Below the pieces are notes generated by a model. The model saw only the letters and a program-made list of their open reading frames with translations, made no database searches and had not been told where the DNA came from. This document shows positions 32,454 to 39,783 of a DNA stretch of 64,000 nucleotides, piece by piece. Position 1 is the first letter of the stretch. Each line of letters starts with the position of its first letter. Position numbers and translations under genes: made by a program. The stretch comes from Actinoallomurus iriomotensis (lineage in GTDB: Bacteria; Actinomycetota; Actinomycetes; Streptosporangiales; Streptosporangiaceae): assembly GCF_030269445.1 (NCBI RefSeq), contig NZ_BSTJ01000004.1, forward strand, positions 620,001 through 684,000. Reading direction: 5' to 3'.

Positions 32454-33551
32454 ATGACGACCACGTCCAACCCCTCCTTCGCCCTGAGTGACGCGGACCG
32501 CTCGACGCTGCTGGCGTGGGCCGCGCAGGATGACGGAGCCCTGAGCCTGCGTAGCCGGATCGTCCTCACGCTGGCCGAGGGCCTGTCCAACAAGGACGTC
32601 GCCACCCGGCTGGGCGTCAGCCCCGCGACCGTCGGCAAGTGGCGGAGCCGGTACACCGAGCACGGCCTCGACGGACTGGCCGACGCACCGCGGCCGGGCC
32701 GCCCGCGCAGCGTCGAACGCGAGGAGGCCGAGCGCCTCATCGCCGCCGCGCTCAGCGAGGCCGAACGCGGCGGCACCGTGCCCTCCACCCATACGCTCGC
32801 CCGCAGCCTCGGCCTGTCCCAGTCGACGGTCTCCCGCATCTACCGCGACGTGCAGGAGGCCGGGCCGCCGGCGGTGCCGGTCGGATCACCCCAGCCGCAG
32901 GCCGTTCCCGGCACCGACGACCTGCTCCCGCGCGAGCTGCTGTCCGACCGCGTGTACGAGATGCTCCGCCGCTGGATCGTCGAGGGGCGGCTCACGGCGG
33001 GCCAGCGCCTCAGCGAGTCGGAGATCGCCCGCCGGCTCGGCACCAGCCAGGCGCCCGCTCGCGAGGCGATCAAACGGCTGGTGCATGAGGGCCTGGTCCG
33101 CTACCTGCCCCACCGGGGCAACTACGTCACGCAGGTCTCCGAGGAGCAGGCCCGCGAGGTCCGCGACGTCCGTCTCCTGCTGGAAGAACACGCCGCCCGC
33201 AGCGCGACGATGTGCATCGAACCGCAGGCTCTGCAGCGGCTCACCGATGACGTCGAGCGGATGCGCCGGGCCGCGGGCCACGGCGACATCGGCGGCTTCC
33301 GCGACGCCGACATGGCGTTCCACCGTGACGTCTGCGCGGCCAGCGGCAACTCCTTCCTGCTCCGCGTCTGGCGCATGATCGAACCCAGCCTCTGGGGCCT
33401 GCACGTGCTCGGGAACCCGCTGTACGCGGGTGACTGGGTGGCCATGGCCGAAAATCACGCGACTCTCGTGGCCGCCCTGGCCGGCGGCGACCCGGATGAG
33501 GCCGGGCGCCTGTTCGCGAAACACGTGCGAGGCGAGTCCACCCGTACCTGA
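32454..33551 (+). CDS. GntR/FadR-type regulator with extra N-terminal transposase-like HTH domain
   Basis: This is a 365-residue fusion. Residues 20-105 contain ALSLRSRIVLTLAEGLSNKDVATRLGVSPATVGKWRSRYTEHGLDGLADAPRPGRPRSV, the helix-turn-helix arrangement of IS630-type transposases, and a second short HTH (LARSLGLSQSTVSRIYRDV). Residues 165-230 hold the GntR winged helix (LSDRVYEMLRRWIVEGRLTAGQRLSESEIARRLGTSQAPAREAIKRL), and residues 235-360 an FCD effector domain (DMAFHRDVCAASGNSFLLRVW). Normal FadR-type proteins have about 230 residues and only one HTH. It is divergent from the sugar operon and probably controls it and the GH28 gene downstream. Confidence 0.88.
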   Translation: MTTTSNPSFALSDADRSTLLAWAAQDDGALSLRSRIVLTLAEGLSNKDVATRLGVSPATVGKWRSRYTEHGLDGLADAPRPGRPRSVEREEAERLIAAALSEAERGGTVPSTHTLARSLGLSQSTVSRIYRDVQEAGPPAVPVGSPQPQAVPGTDDLLPRELLSDRVYEMLRRWIVEGRLTAGQRLSESEIARRLGTSQAPAREAIKRLVHEGLVRYLPHRGNYVTQVSEEQAREVRDVRLLLEEHAARSATMCIEPQALQRLTDDVERMRRAAGHGDIGGFRDADMAFHRDVCAASGNSFLLRVWRMIEPSLWGLHVLGNPLYAGDWVAMAENHATLVAALAGGDPDEAGRLFAKHVRGESTRT

Positions 33552-33608
33552 CACCACCCCGACTCACCGCAGGAACCCCCTCCTGCCCTCTCCCGCGAGG
33601 AGCCCTCC

Positions 33609-35057
33609 ATGGCCCGACCCGTAAGACGAGACGTACTCCGGATGGGCGCGCTGATGGCAGGCGGGCTGCCGCTGCTGGGCACCCTGCCGAGCGCCGCCGC
33701 GCAGGCCGACGACGCCGCGGCGATCGTGGCGCGGGTACGCCCTCCGCGCTTTCCCGACGCCTGGTTCCGGATCGACTCCTACGGCGCGGTCGGCGACGGC
33801 ACCACCGACTGCACGCGCGCGATCGACGCGGCCGTCCGCGCCTGCCACGCCGCCGGCGGCGGCCACGTGCTCGTCCCGCCCGGCCGCTGGGCCACCGGCC
33901 CCATCCATCTGCTGAGCCGGGTCGACCTCCACGTGGAGGAGGGGGCGACGCTGCTCTTCAGCACCGACCCCGCCGACTACCTCCCGGTCGTGCTCACGCG
34001 CTGGCAGGGCGTCGAGGTCTACAACTACTCCCCGCTGATCTACGCCTACCGCCAGCGGGACATCGCGGTGACCGGCCGGGGCGTCCTCGACGCGCAGGGC
34101 GACAACGCGCACTGGTGGTTCTGGATCGGCTCCGGGCAGTACGGCTGGAAGTCCGGGATGCCCAACCAGCGGGCGGACTGGGCCGCGCTGGAGAAGATGG
34201 GCGAGGACGGCACGCCGCTCGACCAGCGGGTGTTCGGCGACGGCCACTACCTGCGCCCGAGCTTCATCCAGCCGCACTCGTGCCAGAACGTCCTCATCGA
34301 GGGCGTCACCCTGCGCCGGTCCCCGATGTGGAACATCCATCCGGTGCTGTGCAAGAACGTCACGATCCGCGACGTCTCGATCGACAGCCTCGGGCCGAAC
34401 GGCGACGGCTGCGACCCCGACTCCTGCCAGGACGTGGTCATCCGCGGGACGACGTTCGCCACCCACGACGACTGCATCGCGATCAAGTCCGGCCGCGACC
34501 AGGACGGCCGCCGGGTCGGCGTGCCGTCGAAGAACATCCTCATCGAGGACTGCGTGTTCCGCAGCGGCGGTGGCGCGGTGGCGATCGGCAGCGAGATGAG
34601 CGCCGGCGTGTCCGACGTGGTGGCCCGCCGGCTCCGGATTCCCCTCGACCCGTCCCTGGACGAGGCGAGCGTCCAGTGGATCCTGTCGGTCAAGTCGACC
34701 TCGACACGCGGCGGGTACATCCGGGACATCAGCGTCTCGGACGTCTCGTGCCCGGCCTGGACGTACGTGCCGTTCGAGGTCACCTTCACCTACCAGGGCG
34801 GTGCGGGCGGCGACCTGTACCCGGACGTGTCGCGGCTGTCGGCGAAGAACTGGTCGGTCACCGGGCAGTGCGACCACCCCATCCGGATCCGCGGCGTCGA
34901 GACCGCGCCCGTGCACGACGTACGCCTGACGAACCTGAGGTTCGACCAGGCCGCGAACCAGCCGCTCGTGCAGAACACCACCGGCGTCACGGCCCGCCGC
35001 GTCGTGGTCAACGGCACTCCGACGGCCATGGGCACGGCCACGGCCACGACACCGTGA
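33609..35057 (+). CDS. Exported glycoside hydrolase family 28 (polygalacturonase-like)
   Basis: The 482-residue protein has a Tat-like signal (RRDVLRMGALMAGGLPLLG, cleavage near ASAAAQA) and the pectate-lyase-like beta-helix with GH28 motifs in order: WFRIDSYGAVGDGTTDCTRAI, LGPNGDGCDPDSC (first catalytic Asp pair), THDDCIAIKSGRDQDGR (Asp-Asp), and GGGAVAIGSEMSAG. The late RIK motif of endo-acting enzymes is replaced by SVKSTSTRGG, which suggests an exo- or rhamnogalacturonan-type enzyme. It follows the regulator by 57 bases with GAGGAG before its ATG and is probably controlled by it. Confidence 0.88.
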   Translation: MARPVRRDVLRMGALMAGGLPLLGTLPSAAAQADDAAAIVARVRPPRFPDAWFRIDSYGAVGDGTTDCTRAIDAAVRACHAAGGGHVLVPPGRWATGPIHLLSRVDLHVEEGATLLFSTDPADYLPVVLTRWQGVEVYNYSPLIYAYRQRDIAVTGRGVLDAQGDNAHWWFWIGSGQYGWKSGMPNQRADWAALEKMGEDGTPLDQRVFGDGHYLRPSFIQPHSCQNVLIEGVTLRRSPMWNIHPVLCKNVTIRDVSIDSLGPNGDGCDPDSCQDVVIRGTTFATHDDCIAIKSGRDQDGRRVGVPSKNILIEDCVFRSGGGAVAIGSEMSAGVSDVVARRLRIPLDPSLDEASVQWILSVKSTSTRGGYIRDISVSDVSCPAWTYVPFEVTFTYQGGAGGDLYPDVSRLSAKNWSVTGQCDHPIRIRGVETAPVHDVRLTNLRFDQAANQPLVQNTTGVTARRVVVNGTPTAMGTATATTP

Positions 35058-35070
35058 GCGCGACGTCCGG

Positions 35071-35274
35071 TCAGGGCGCGGGCTCGATCGCCAGTGCCAG
35101 CGTCGGGCAGTCGGCGACGGCACGGCGGGCCAGGGACAGCAGTTCGTCCGGCACGGGGCTCAGGATCGGGTAGCCCCACTCGTCCAGGACGATCACCTCG
35201 GGCAGCAGTTCGGCGCACAGGGCGTGCCCGGTGCACAGGATCGGGTTGAGACGCAGCCGCCACGGCACGGTCAT
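35071..35274 (-). CDS. Small ferredoxin with C-x2-H-x2-C site, 67 aa
   Basis: The sequence ILCTGHALCAELLPEV and VADCPTLAL gives C-x2-His-x2-C plus a distal Cys-Pro, the pattern of actinobacterial [3Fe-4S] or [4Fe-4S] ferredoxins in which the second cysteine is replaced by His. Such ferredoxins serve P450s and other electron acceptors. Here it ends a six-gene redox operon, overlaps the NuoF-like gene by four bases, and probably passes electrons between the flavoprotein and the membrane b-type protein. Confidence 0.85.
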   Translation of the reverse strand: MTVPWRLRLNPILCTGHALCAELLPEVIVLDEWGYPILSPVPDELLSLARRAVADCPTLALAIEPAP

Positions 35275-36548
35275 CGTCCCCCTCTTGTCGGCAGGAGACC
35301 GGGCCCCTGGGCGGCCGGGCAGTTTCCGGGATGCCGATGCGCGGCGAGGTGCGGTCCGAAGACCCGCAGAGCGCTGGTCGCGAACCGCACCGCGCCGTCC
35401 GGGTGGCGGCACGCGCCTCGTCCCGCCACGGCCGACAGGCGCCCGTGGAGCCGTCGCCACACCGTCTCGCCGGCCCGTCCGTCGGCGAGGGCCGCGAGGT
35501 CCTCGGCGATGGCCGGGAGCCCGAAGGTGCAGGGCCCGCACTGGCCGGCCGTCTCATCGGCGAGCCATCGCATGATCCGCGCGGACTCCGCCACCCCGCA
35601 CACGCGGGCGGGCAGGGCGACGATGATGCCGGGTCCGAGCGCCGCTCCGGCCGCCGCGAACGCCGCGGGGGTCGCGGGCGTGCGCGCCCGCCGGATCGGC
35701 AGCCACGCTCCCCCGTACCCTCCGGTCAGGATCGCCTGCAGCTGCTCGGCGGGGCCGCCGGCCATGCGCAGCAGGCCGGCCACGCTCGTGCCCAGCGGCG
35801 CCTCGATCACGCCGGGGCGCAGCACGGCGCCCGACACGGTGAACAGCGCGGTGCCGGGCGCGTCCGGCGTGCCACAGGCCCGGAACCAGCGGGGCCCGTA
35901 ACGGGCGATGAGGGCGATGTGGGCGTAGGTCTCCGCGTTGGCGACCAGCGTGGGGCGTCCGCCGACCCCTCGCTCGAACGGGCGGGGCGGGGTGAACGCC
36001 GGCTTGGCCTCGCGGCCGCTCAGGTGGTTCACCAGCGCCGTCTCCTCGCTCGCGACGTACCGCCCCGGCACTCGCACCACCCGCACGGCCACGGACCGTA
36101 CGGGCCCGCGCTCGGCCAGGGCGCTCTCCACCTGCGCGGCCGACTCGGCCGAGTGCACGCACACCGCGATCCGCCGGGCCCGCAGTGCCGACGCGGCGAG
36201 GACGGCTCCGTCCAGCACGAGGTGCGGCGCCACCGCGAGCAGCAGCCGGTCCTTGCCGCTCAAAGGCTCTCCCTCGGCCGCGTTGACCACCACGACCGGG
36301 GAGCGTCCCGACTCGGCCACCGAGCGCAGCTTGCGCCCGGTGGGGAACGCGCCTCCCCCACGCCCGGTCAGCCCGGCCTCGTCGAGAAGACCGATCAGCC
36401 GTGTCCCGGCTCGCTCCCCCGGCTCCGGGCCCAGGGACGGCAGGGCGCCGTACCGCGCCCGATGGTCGCGCAGCCCGGCGGGCCGGCCGAGCGCGTGGTA
36501 CCCGGCCAGCAGACGCCGCTCGGACGGAGCCGTCGCGGGGGCCGTCAT
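35271..36548 (-). CDS. NuoF-like NADH-binding flavoprotein, 425 aa
   Basis: The protein has the FMN/NADH motifs of complex I 51-kDa subunits: LTGRGGGAFPTGRKLRSV, VVVNAAEGEPLSGKDRLL, GRYVASEETALVNHLSG and GRPTLVANAETYAHIALI. The iron-sulfur region reads ETAGQCGPCTFGLP with a later GACRHPD. In NuoF the order is E-S-C-G-x-C-x-P-C, so the first cysteine is Ala here and only three cysteines remain. It probably oxidises NAD(P)H and passes electrons to the ferredoxin and membrane b-type protein. Start and stop overlap both neighbours by four bases. Confidence 0.85.
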   Translation of the reverse strand: MTAPATAPSERRLLAGYHALGRPAGLRDHRARYGALPSLGPEPGERAGTRLIGLLDEAGLTGRGGGAFPTGRKLRSVAESGRSPVVVVNAAEGEPLSGKDRLLLAVAPHLVLDGAVLAASALRARRIAVCVHSAESAAQVESALAERGPVRSVAVRVVRVPGRYVASEETALVNHLSGREAKPAFTPPRPFERGVGGRPTLVANAETYAHIALIARYGPRWFRACGTPDAPGTALFTVSGAVLRPGVIEAPLGTSVAGLLRMAGGPAEQLQAILTGGYGGAWLPIRRARTPATPAAFAAAGAALGPGIIVALPARVCGVAESARIMRWLADETAGQCGPCTFGLPAIAEDLAALADGRAGETVWRRLHGRLSAVAGRGACRHPDGAVRFATSALRVFGPHLAAHRHPGNCPAAQGPGLLPTRGGR

Positions 36549-37216
36549 CGCCCCGCGGAGTCTGGCGTTCGCGCGGGGGTTCCCGCCCGCTTCGCCCAGC
36601 CGGGCCGGAGCGGGCCGTCGGCGCTCCAGCCGATGACGAACACCAGCACGATCAGCGCGGTCAGGGCCGCGCCGGCGCGGAGACCGCGGCGGCGCGGCCC
36701 CGGCGCGGCGATCCGCCACGCCACCACCGCGAGCACGACGGCACCGCACACCCCGGCGAGCAGGAGGAAGACCGGGACGCGGACGTCGCTGCCCGTACCC
36801 AGGGCGTGGACGAACGCGGTCACCCAGCACGCGTACGCCGACCAGTGCAGGACCCGCCACCGGCGCACGCCGATCCTCGTACGGAGCAGGCTGGTCACGG
36901 TGAGGATCAGGAGCGTGTCGAAGGCGACCGTGCCCAGGCCGAGCCAGATCGGACGGTAGGCGGAGGCGAACGGCACCACCGCGTCGGCGAGGTCGATCGG
37001 CGCGTACGAGTCGAGGATCGCGGTGCCGGCGTGCACGGCCAGGAAGCCCAGGCCGGCGAGGGTGAGGTTGCGGTGCATCCCGGCGATCACGAAGCGGGGA
37101 ACACGCCGTCCCCCGAACCGCACCGCCGACAGCACCCCGAGGACGACCACGCCGGTGAGGAACAGCAGGGCGACCTCGCCGGTCGCGCGGGTGGAGTACC
37201 ACAGGAGTCCGTTCAC
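36545..37216 (-). CDS. Ferric-reductase-like di-heme membrane protein, 223 aa
   Basis: Six or so hydrophobic segments are visible. Two carry histidine pairs spaced 13 apart: MHRNLTLAGLGFLAVH and LHWSAYACWVTAFVH. This is the classical arrangement for two stacked b-type hemes across a membrane, as in ferric reductase/NADPH oxidase-like domains. It starts MNGLLWYSTRATGEVALLFLTGV (GTG, overlapping the apbE stop). It would carry electrons across the membrane from the NuoF-like protein. The final acceptor is not known. Confidence 0.85.
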   Translation of the reverse strand: MNGLLWYSTRATGEVALLFLTGVVVLGVLSAVRFGGRRVPRFVIAGMHRNLTLAGLGFLAVHAGTAILDSYAPIDLADAVVPFASAYRPIWLGLGTVAFDTLLILTVTSLLRTRIGVRRWRVLHWSAYACWVTAFVHALGTGSDVRVPVFLLLAGVCGAVVLAVVAWRIAAPGPRRRGLRAGAALTALIVLVFVIGWSADGPLRPGWAKRAGTPARTPDSAGR

Positions 37217-38136
37217 CGCGGCACCGTGACCTCGGCGGACGGCCAGCCGGCCACGGTGAGCACCGTCCCGTCCAGCCGGACCAGACGGGCTGGCAGTGCC
37301 TGCTCGGCGAGCCGGCGGTCGGCGCCGCGCCCTTCGACCAGCGCGGCCGTGGACGCGGCGTTGGCGTCGAGGCAGCTCCCGGCGGCGACGCTGACCGTGC
37401 GCCACCACGTGCCGGCCGGCGCGCCGGTCGACGGGTCGATGATGTGGTGCCACCGCCGGTCGCCGTGCCGCCAGTGACGTACGGTGAGCGACGACGTCGC
37501 GAGGCCGCCATCGGTGATCACGACGGTCTGGCCCGGCTCGTCCGGCCCGGCTCCGTGGTCGTCCGTCACGCGTATCCGCCAGCCTCCGGACGGCGCCGGG
37601 CCGCTCACCGCGATGTCACCGCCGAGGCCGACCAGCACGCCGCATCCGGCGGCGGACGCGGCCCGCGCGACCGCCCGGTCCACGGCGAGCGCCTTGGCCG
37701 TCGCCCCCAGGTCGAGGCTGACCCCGCGCGGAAGCCGCACGACCCGGTCGTGCAGCTCGACGACGGGCCAGCCCGCCGCCGGTCGCGGCACGACGTACGG
37801 CCGTGAGGCGCCACCGCGGACCTCGGCGAGGTCGCGGTCGTAACCGGCGGAGATCAGCGCACCGCCCACCGTCGGATCGACCAGGCCGCCGGTCGCCCTG
37901 GCGACCGCCAGCGCGCGGCCGAGGGTCTCGGCGAACAGCGGCGAGACCTCGACCGGACGGCCGCACGCGCCGTTGACCCGCGACAGCTCGGAGTCCGACC
38001 GGAACCGATCGCACGCCTTCCCCATCGCCGTGACCTCGTCCTGGAGGGCGCACCAGGCGGCGTTCATGCGCCGCGCGTCCGTCACCACCAGGCACCCGGT
38101 CATCCCCCAGATCGGGAAGTCCCGCCGGCGTTCCAT
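37213..38136 (-). CDS. apbE: FAD:protein FMN transferase (ApbE family)
   Basis: The family motifs are present: RFRSDSELSRVN, GLVDPTVGGALISAGYDRD, SLDLGATAKALAVDRAVA and WHHIIDPSTGAPA. The enzyme attaches FMN covalently to Thr or Ser of a partner protein, using FAD. No FMN-binding-domain protein (with the SGAT-type attachment motif) is encoded in this window, so the target is unknown. The ATG at 38136 overlaps the upstream stop by one base (TGATG). No obvious signal peptide is seen; the first residues are Arg-rich (MERRRDFPIWGM). Confidence 0.9.
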   Translation of the reverse strand: MERRRDFPIWGMTGCLVVTDARRMNAAWCALQDEVTAMGKACDRFRSDSELSRVNGACGRPVEVSPLFAETLGRALAVARATGGLVDPTVGGALISAGYDRDLAEVRGGASRPYVVPRPAAGWPVVELHDRVVRLPRGVSLDLGATAKALAVDRAVARAASAAGCGVLVGLGGDIAVSGPAPSGGWRIRVTDDHGAGPDEPGQTVVITDGGLATSSLTVRHWRHGDRRWHHIIDPSTGAPAGTWWRTVSVAAGSCLDANAASTAALVEGRGADRRLAEQALPARLVRLDGTVLTVAGWPSAEVTVPR

Positions 38137-38444
38137 CACGACCCGCCGGAGGTGGCGTGGGGACGCCGGTGCGAGGGGCGGGGAGCACGGTGCGGCGGAG
38201 TGAGCCGGGGCCGGCCCGCCTCGGCTGGGGGCGAGGCCGACGCCCGTCCCCCGGAGGCGTCGCCGGTCCCGGCCGGGGAGGGCGCGTCGGACGGGGCCGC
38301 CTGTCCCGGCAGCAGGTGGGCCAGGCCCATCCCCAGCACGCCGGACAGCACGACACCGGCGGCGACCGCCCTCCGCGTCCACCTGGTCACCGCGGCGAGC
38401 CCGGCGTCACGCGCGCGGCGTCGCGAGCGTTCCCAGCGGTCCAT
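38136..38444 (-). CDS. Small single-span membrane protein with Pro/Ser-rich tail, 102 aa
   Basis: A basic N-terminus (DRWERSRRRARDAG) precedes one membrane segment (AVAAGVVLSGVLGMGLAHLLPG). A long disordered tail rich in Pro, Ser, Ala, Gly and Arg follows. No cofactor motif is visible, and no FMN attachment motif (SGAT). It is directly coupled to apbE. By position it could be an anchor or scaffold of the redox complex, or the unusual substrate of ApbE. I know no family. Confidence 0.6.
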   Translation of the reverse strand: MDRWERSRRRARDAGLAAVTRWTRRAVAAGVVLSGVLGMGLAHLLPGQAAPSDAPSPAGTGDASGGRASASPPAEAGRPRLTPPHRAPRPSHRRPHATSGGS

Positions 38445-38498
38445 GATCCCTCCCCTTGCCGGCCTCCGGCCGGTGGCCGGGGGCCCATGTGCGCCGGG

Positions 38499-38996
38499 TC
38501 AGTGATGCGGCCCGGAGACCTGCCCGGATGAAGTGGCGACGCCGTGCCACGCCGCGCGGGCGCCGCTGTCGCCGATCCGTGCGACCTGAACGCCGCTGGC
38601 GACCGCGCCGACCACCGCGACCACCGCCGCCCCACCGGCGAGGTACCGCGGCCAGCTCACCTCGCGGGTGGCGCCCAGCCGGCGCGCCGCGACCAGCACG
38701 GCCAGCCCCAGCCAGAGCAGGCCGGCGAACGGCAGCAGGCCGTCCGCCATCGACGTGTGCTGTTCCACGAAGGCCGAGGGCCGTACGTGGCGCTCCAGCT
38801 GTTCACCGGTGTGCGTGGCCAGCGGGACCGAGATCAGGGCGAGTGTCGCGATCACCAGCGCCGCCGGCGCGTACCTGTCCCGCGCCGCCGGCCACACGGC
38901 GACGACGAGCGCCGACAGGGCGGCCAGCGGCACGAGGACGACCACCGCGTGCACGACGAGCGGGTGCGCGGGCAGGCCGAAGATGGTGGAGAACAT
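38499..38996 (-). CDS. DUF2231 membrane protein, 165 aa
   Basis: Four membrane segments: LVVHAVVVLVPLAALSALVVAVW, PAALVIATLALISVPLA, LLPFAGLLWLGLAVLVA and YLAGGAAVVAVVGAVASGVQVA. Conserved His residues occur at HPLVVH and in THTGEQLERHVRPSAFVEQH. This is DUF2231, a cytochrome-like membrane family; the histidines could bind heme. It is the first gene of the six-gene redox operon and is divergent from the two-component system, sharing a 118-base promoter region. Confidence 0.8.
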   Translation of the reverse strand: MFSTIFGLPAHPLVVHAVVVLVPLAALSALVVAVWPAARDRYAPAALVIATLALISVPLATHTGEQLERHVRPSAFVEQHTSMADGLLPFAGLLWLGLAVLVAARRLGATREVSWPRYLAGGAAVVAVVGAVASGVQVARIGDSGARAAWHGVATSSGQVSGPHH

Positions 38997-39070
38997 CGGT
39001 GTCCTTCTCGAGGGGGGTCCGAGGTACTCCAGCCTCTCGGGGGAGGTGCCAGGAGCGGGTAAGGGAAATG

Positions 39071-39087
39071 TTCGGAAGTCGTTCAGA
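39071..39087 (+). promoter_or_regulatory. Possible response-regulator direct repeats
   Basis: TTCGGA (39071-39076) and TTCAGA (39082-39087) are spaced 11 bases apart, the spacing of OmpR-type binding half-sites. They lie 28 bases before the response regulator start, in the divergent region to the redox operon. A regulatory role is inferred from spacing only. Confidence 0.3.
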
Positions 39088-39114
39088 TACCTGGAATGCC
39101 CGTACGGTAAGACC

Positions 39115-39783
39115 GTGACCAGCGCTTCTGCACGGATACTGATCGTGGAGGACGATTCCGGGATCGCCGGCTCGCTCGACCGGGGGTTGACGCGCGTGGG
39201 CTACACGACCCGGACCGTCGCCACCGCCGAGGAGGCACGGTCGGCCGAGGACTACGACGTCGTCCTGCTCGACCTCGGCCTGCCCGACGGCGACGGTGTC
39301 GAGCTCTGCCTCGAACTGCGGGCGCGGTCCGACGCGGCGATCCTGGTGATCACCGCGCGCGGCGAGGAACCCGACCGGGTCGCCGCGCTCGACGCGGGCG
39401 CCGACGACTACCTCGTCAAGCCGTTCGGGTTCGCGGAGCTGACCGCCCGGATCCGCGCCGTCCTGCGCCGCAGCCGGATCACCGGCACGCAGGTGCTGGC
39501 CCACGGCCGGCTGCGGATCGACACGCGTACGCACCAGGTCACATGCGACGGAACGGAGGTCCCTCTCACGCCGACCGAGTTCGACATCCTGGAGTGCCTC
39601 GCGACCGACCCGGGCCGGGTCGTGACGCGGCAGGAGATCATCGAACGGGTCTGGAACACCCGCTGGTACGGGCCGACGCGGGTGCTCGACGTGCACATCG
39701 CGGCGCTGCGCCGCAAGCTCGGTGATCCATCGGCGATCGTGACCGTCTACGCGCGCGGTTTCCGCCTCGGGGACCCGCAGTGA
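39115..39783 (+). CDS. OmpR/PhoB-family response regulator
   Basis: Residues 1-115 form a receiver domain: ILIVEDD (acidic pocket), YDVVLLDLGLPDGDG (phosphorylated Asp), VITAR (Thr) and DYLVKPF (Lys). Residues 130-220 form a winged helix with PLTPTEFDILECLATDPGRVVTRQEIIERVW and VLDVHIAALRRKL. It pairs with the kinase whose GTG overlaps its stop by four bases. The GTG at 39115 was chosen; the frame stays open upstream, but the residues there are antisense to DUF2231. It likely controls the divergent redox operon and the His-rich gene. Confidence 0.9.
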   Translation: MTSASARILIVEDDSGIAGSLDRGLTRVGYTTRTVATAEEARSAEDYDVVLLDLGLPDGDGVELCLELRARSDAAILVITARGEEPDRVAALDAGADDYLVKPFGFAELTARIRAVLRRSRITGTQVLAHGRLRIDTRTHQVTCDGTEVPLTPTEFDILECLATDPGRVVTRQEIIERVWNTRWYGPTRVLDVHIAALRRKLGDPSAIVTVYARGFRLGDPQ

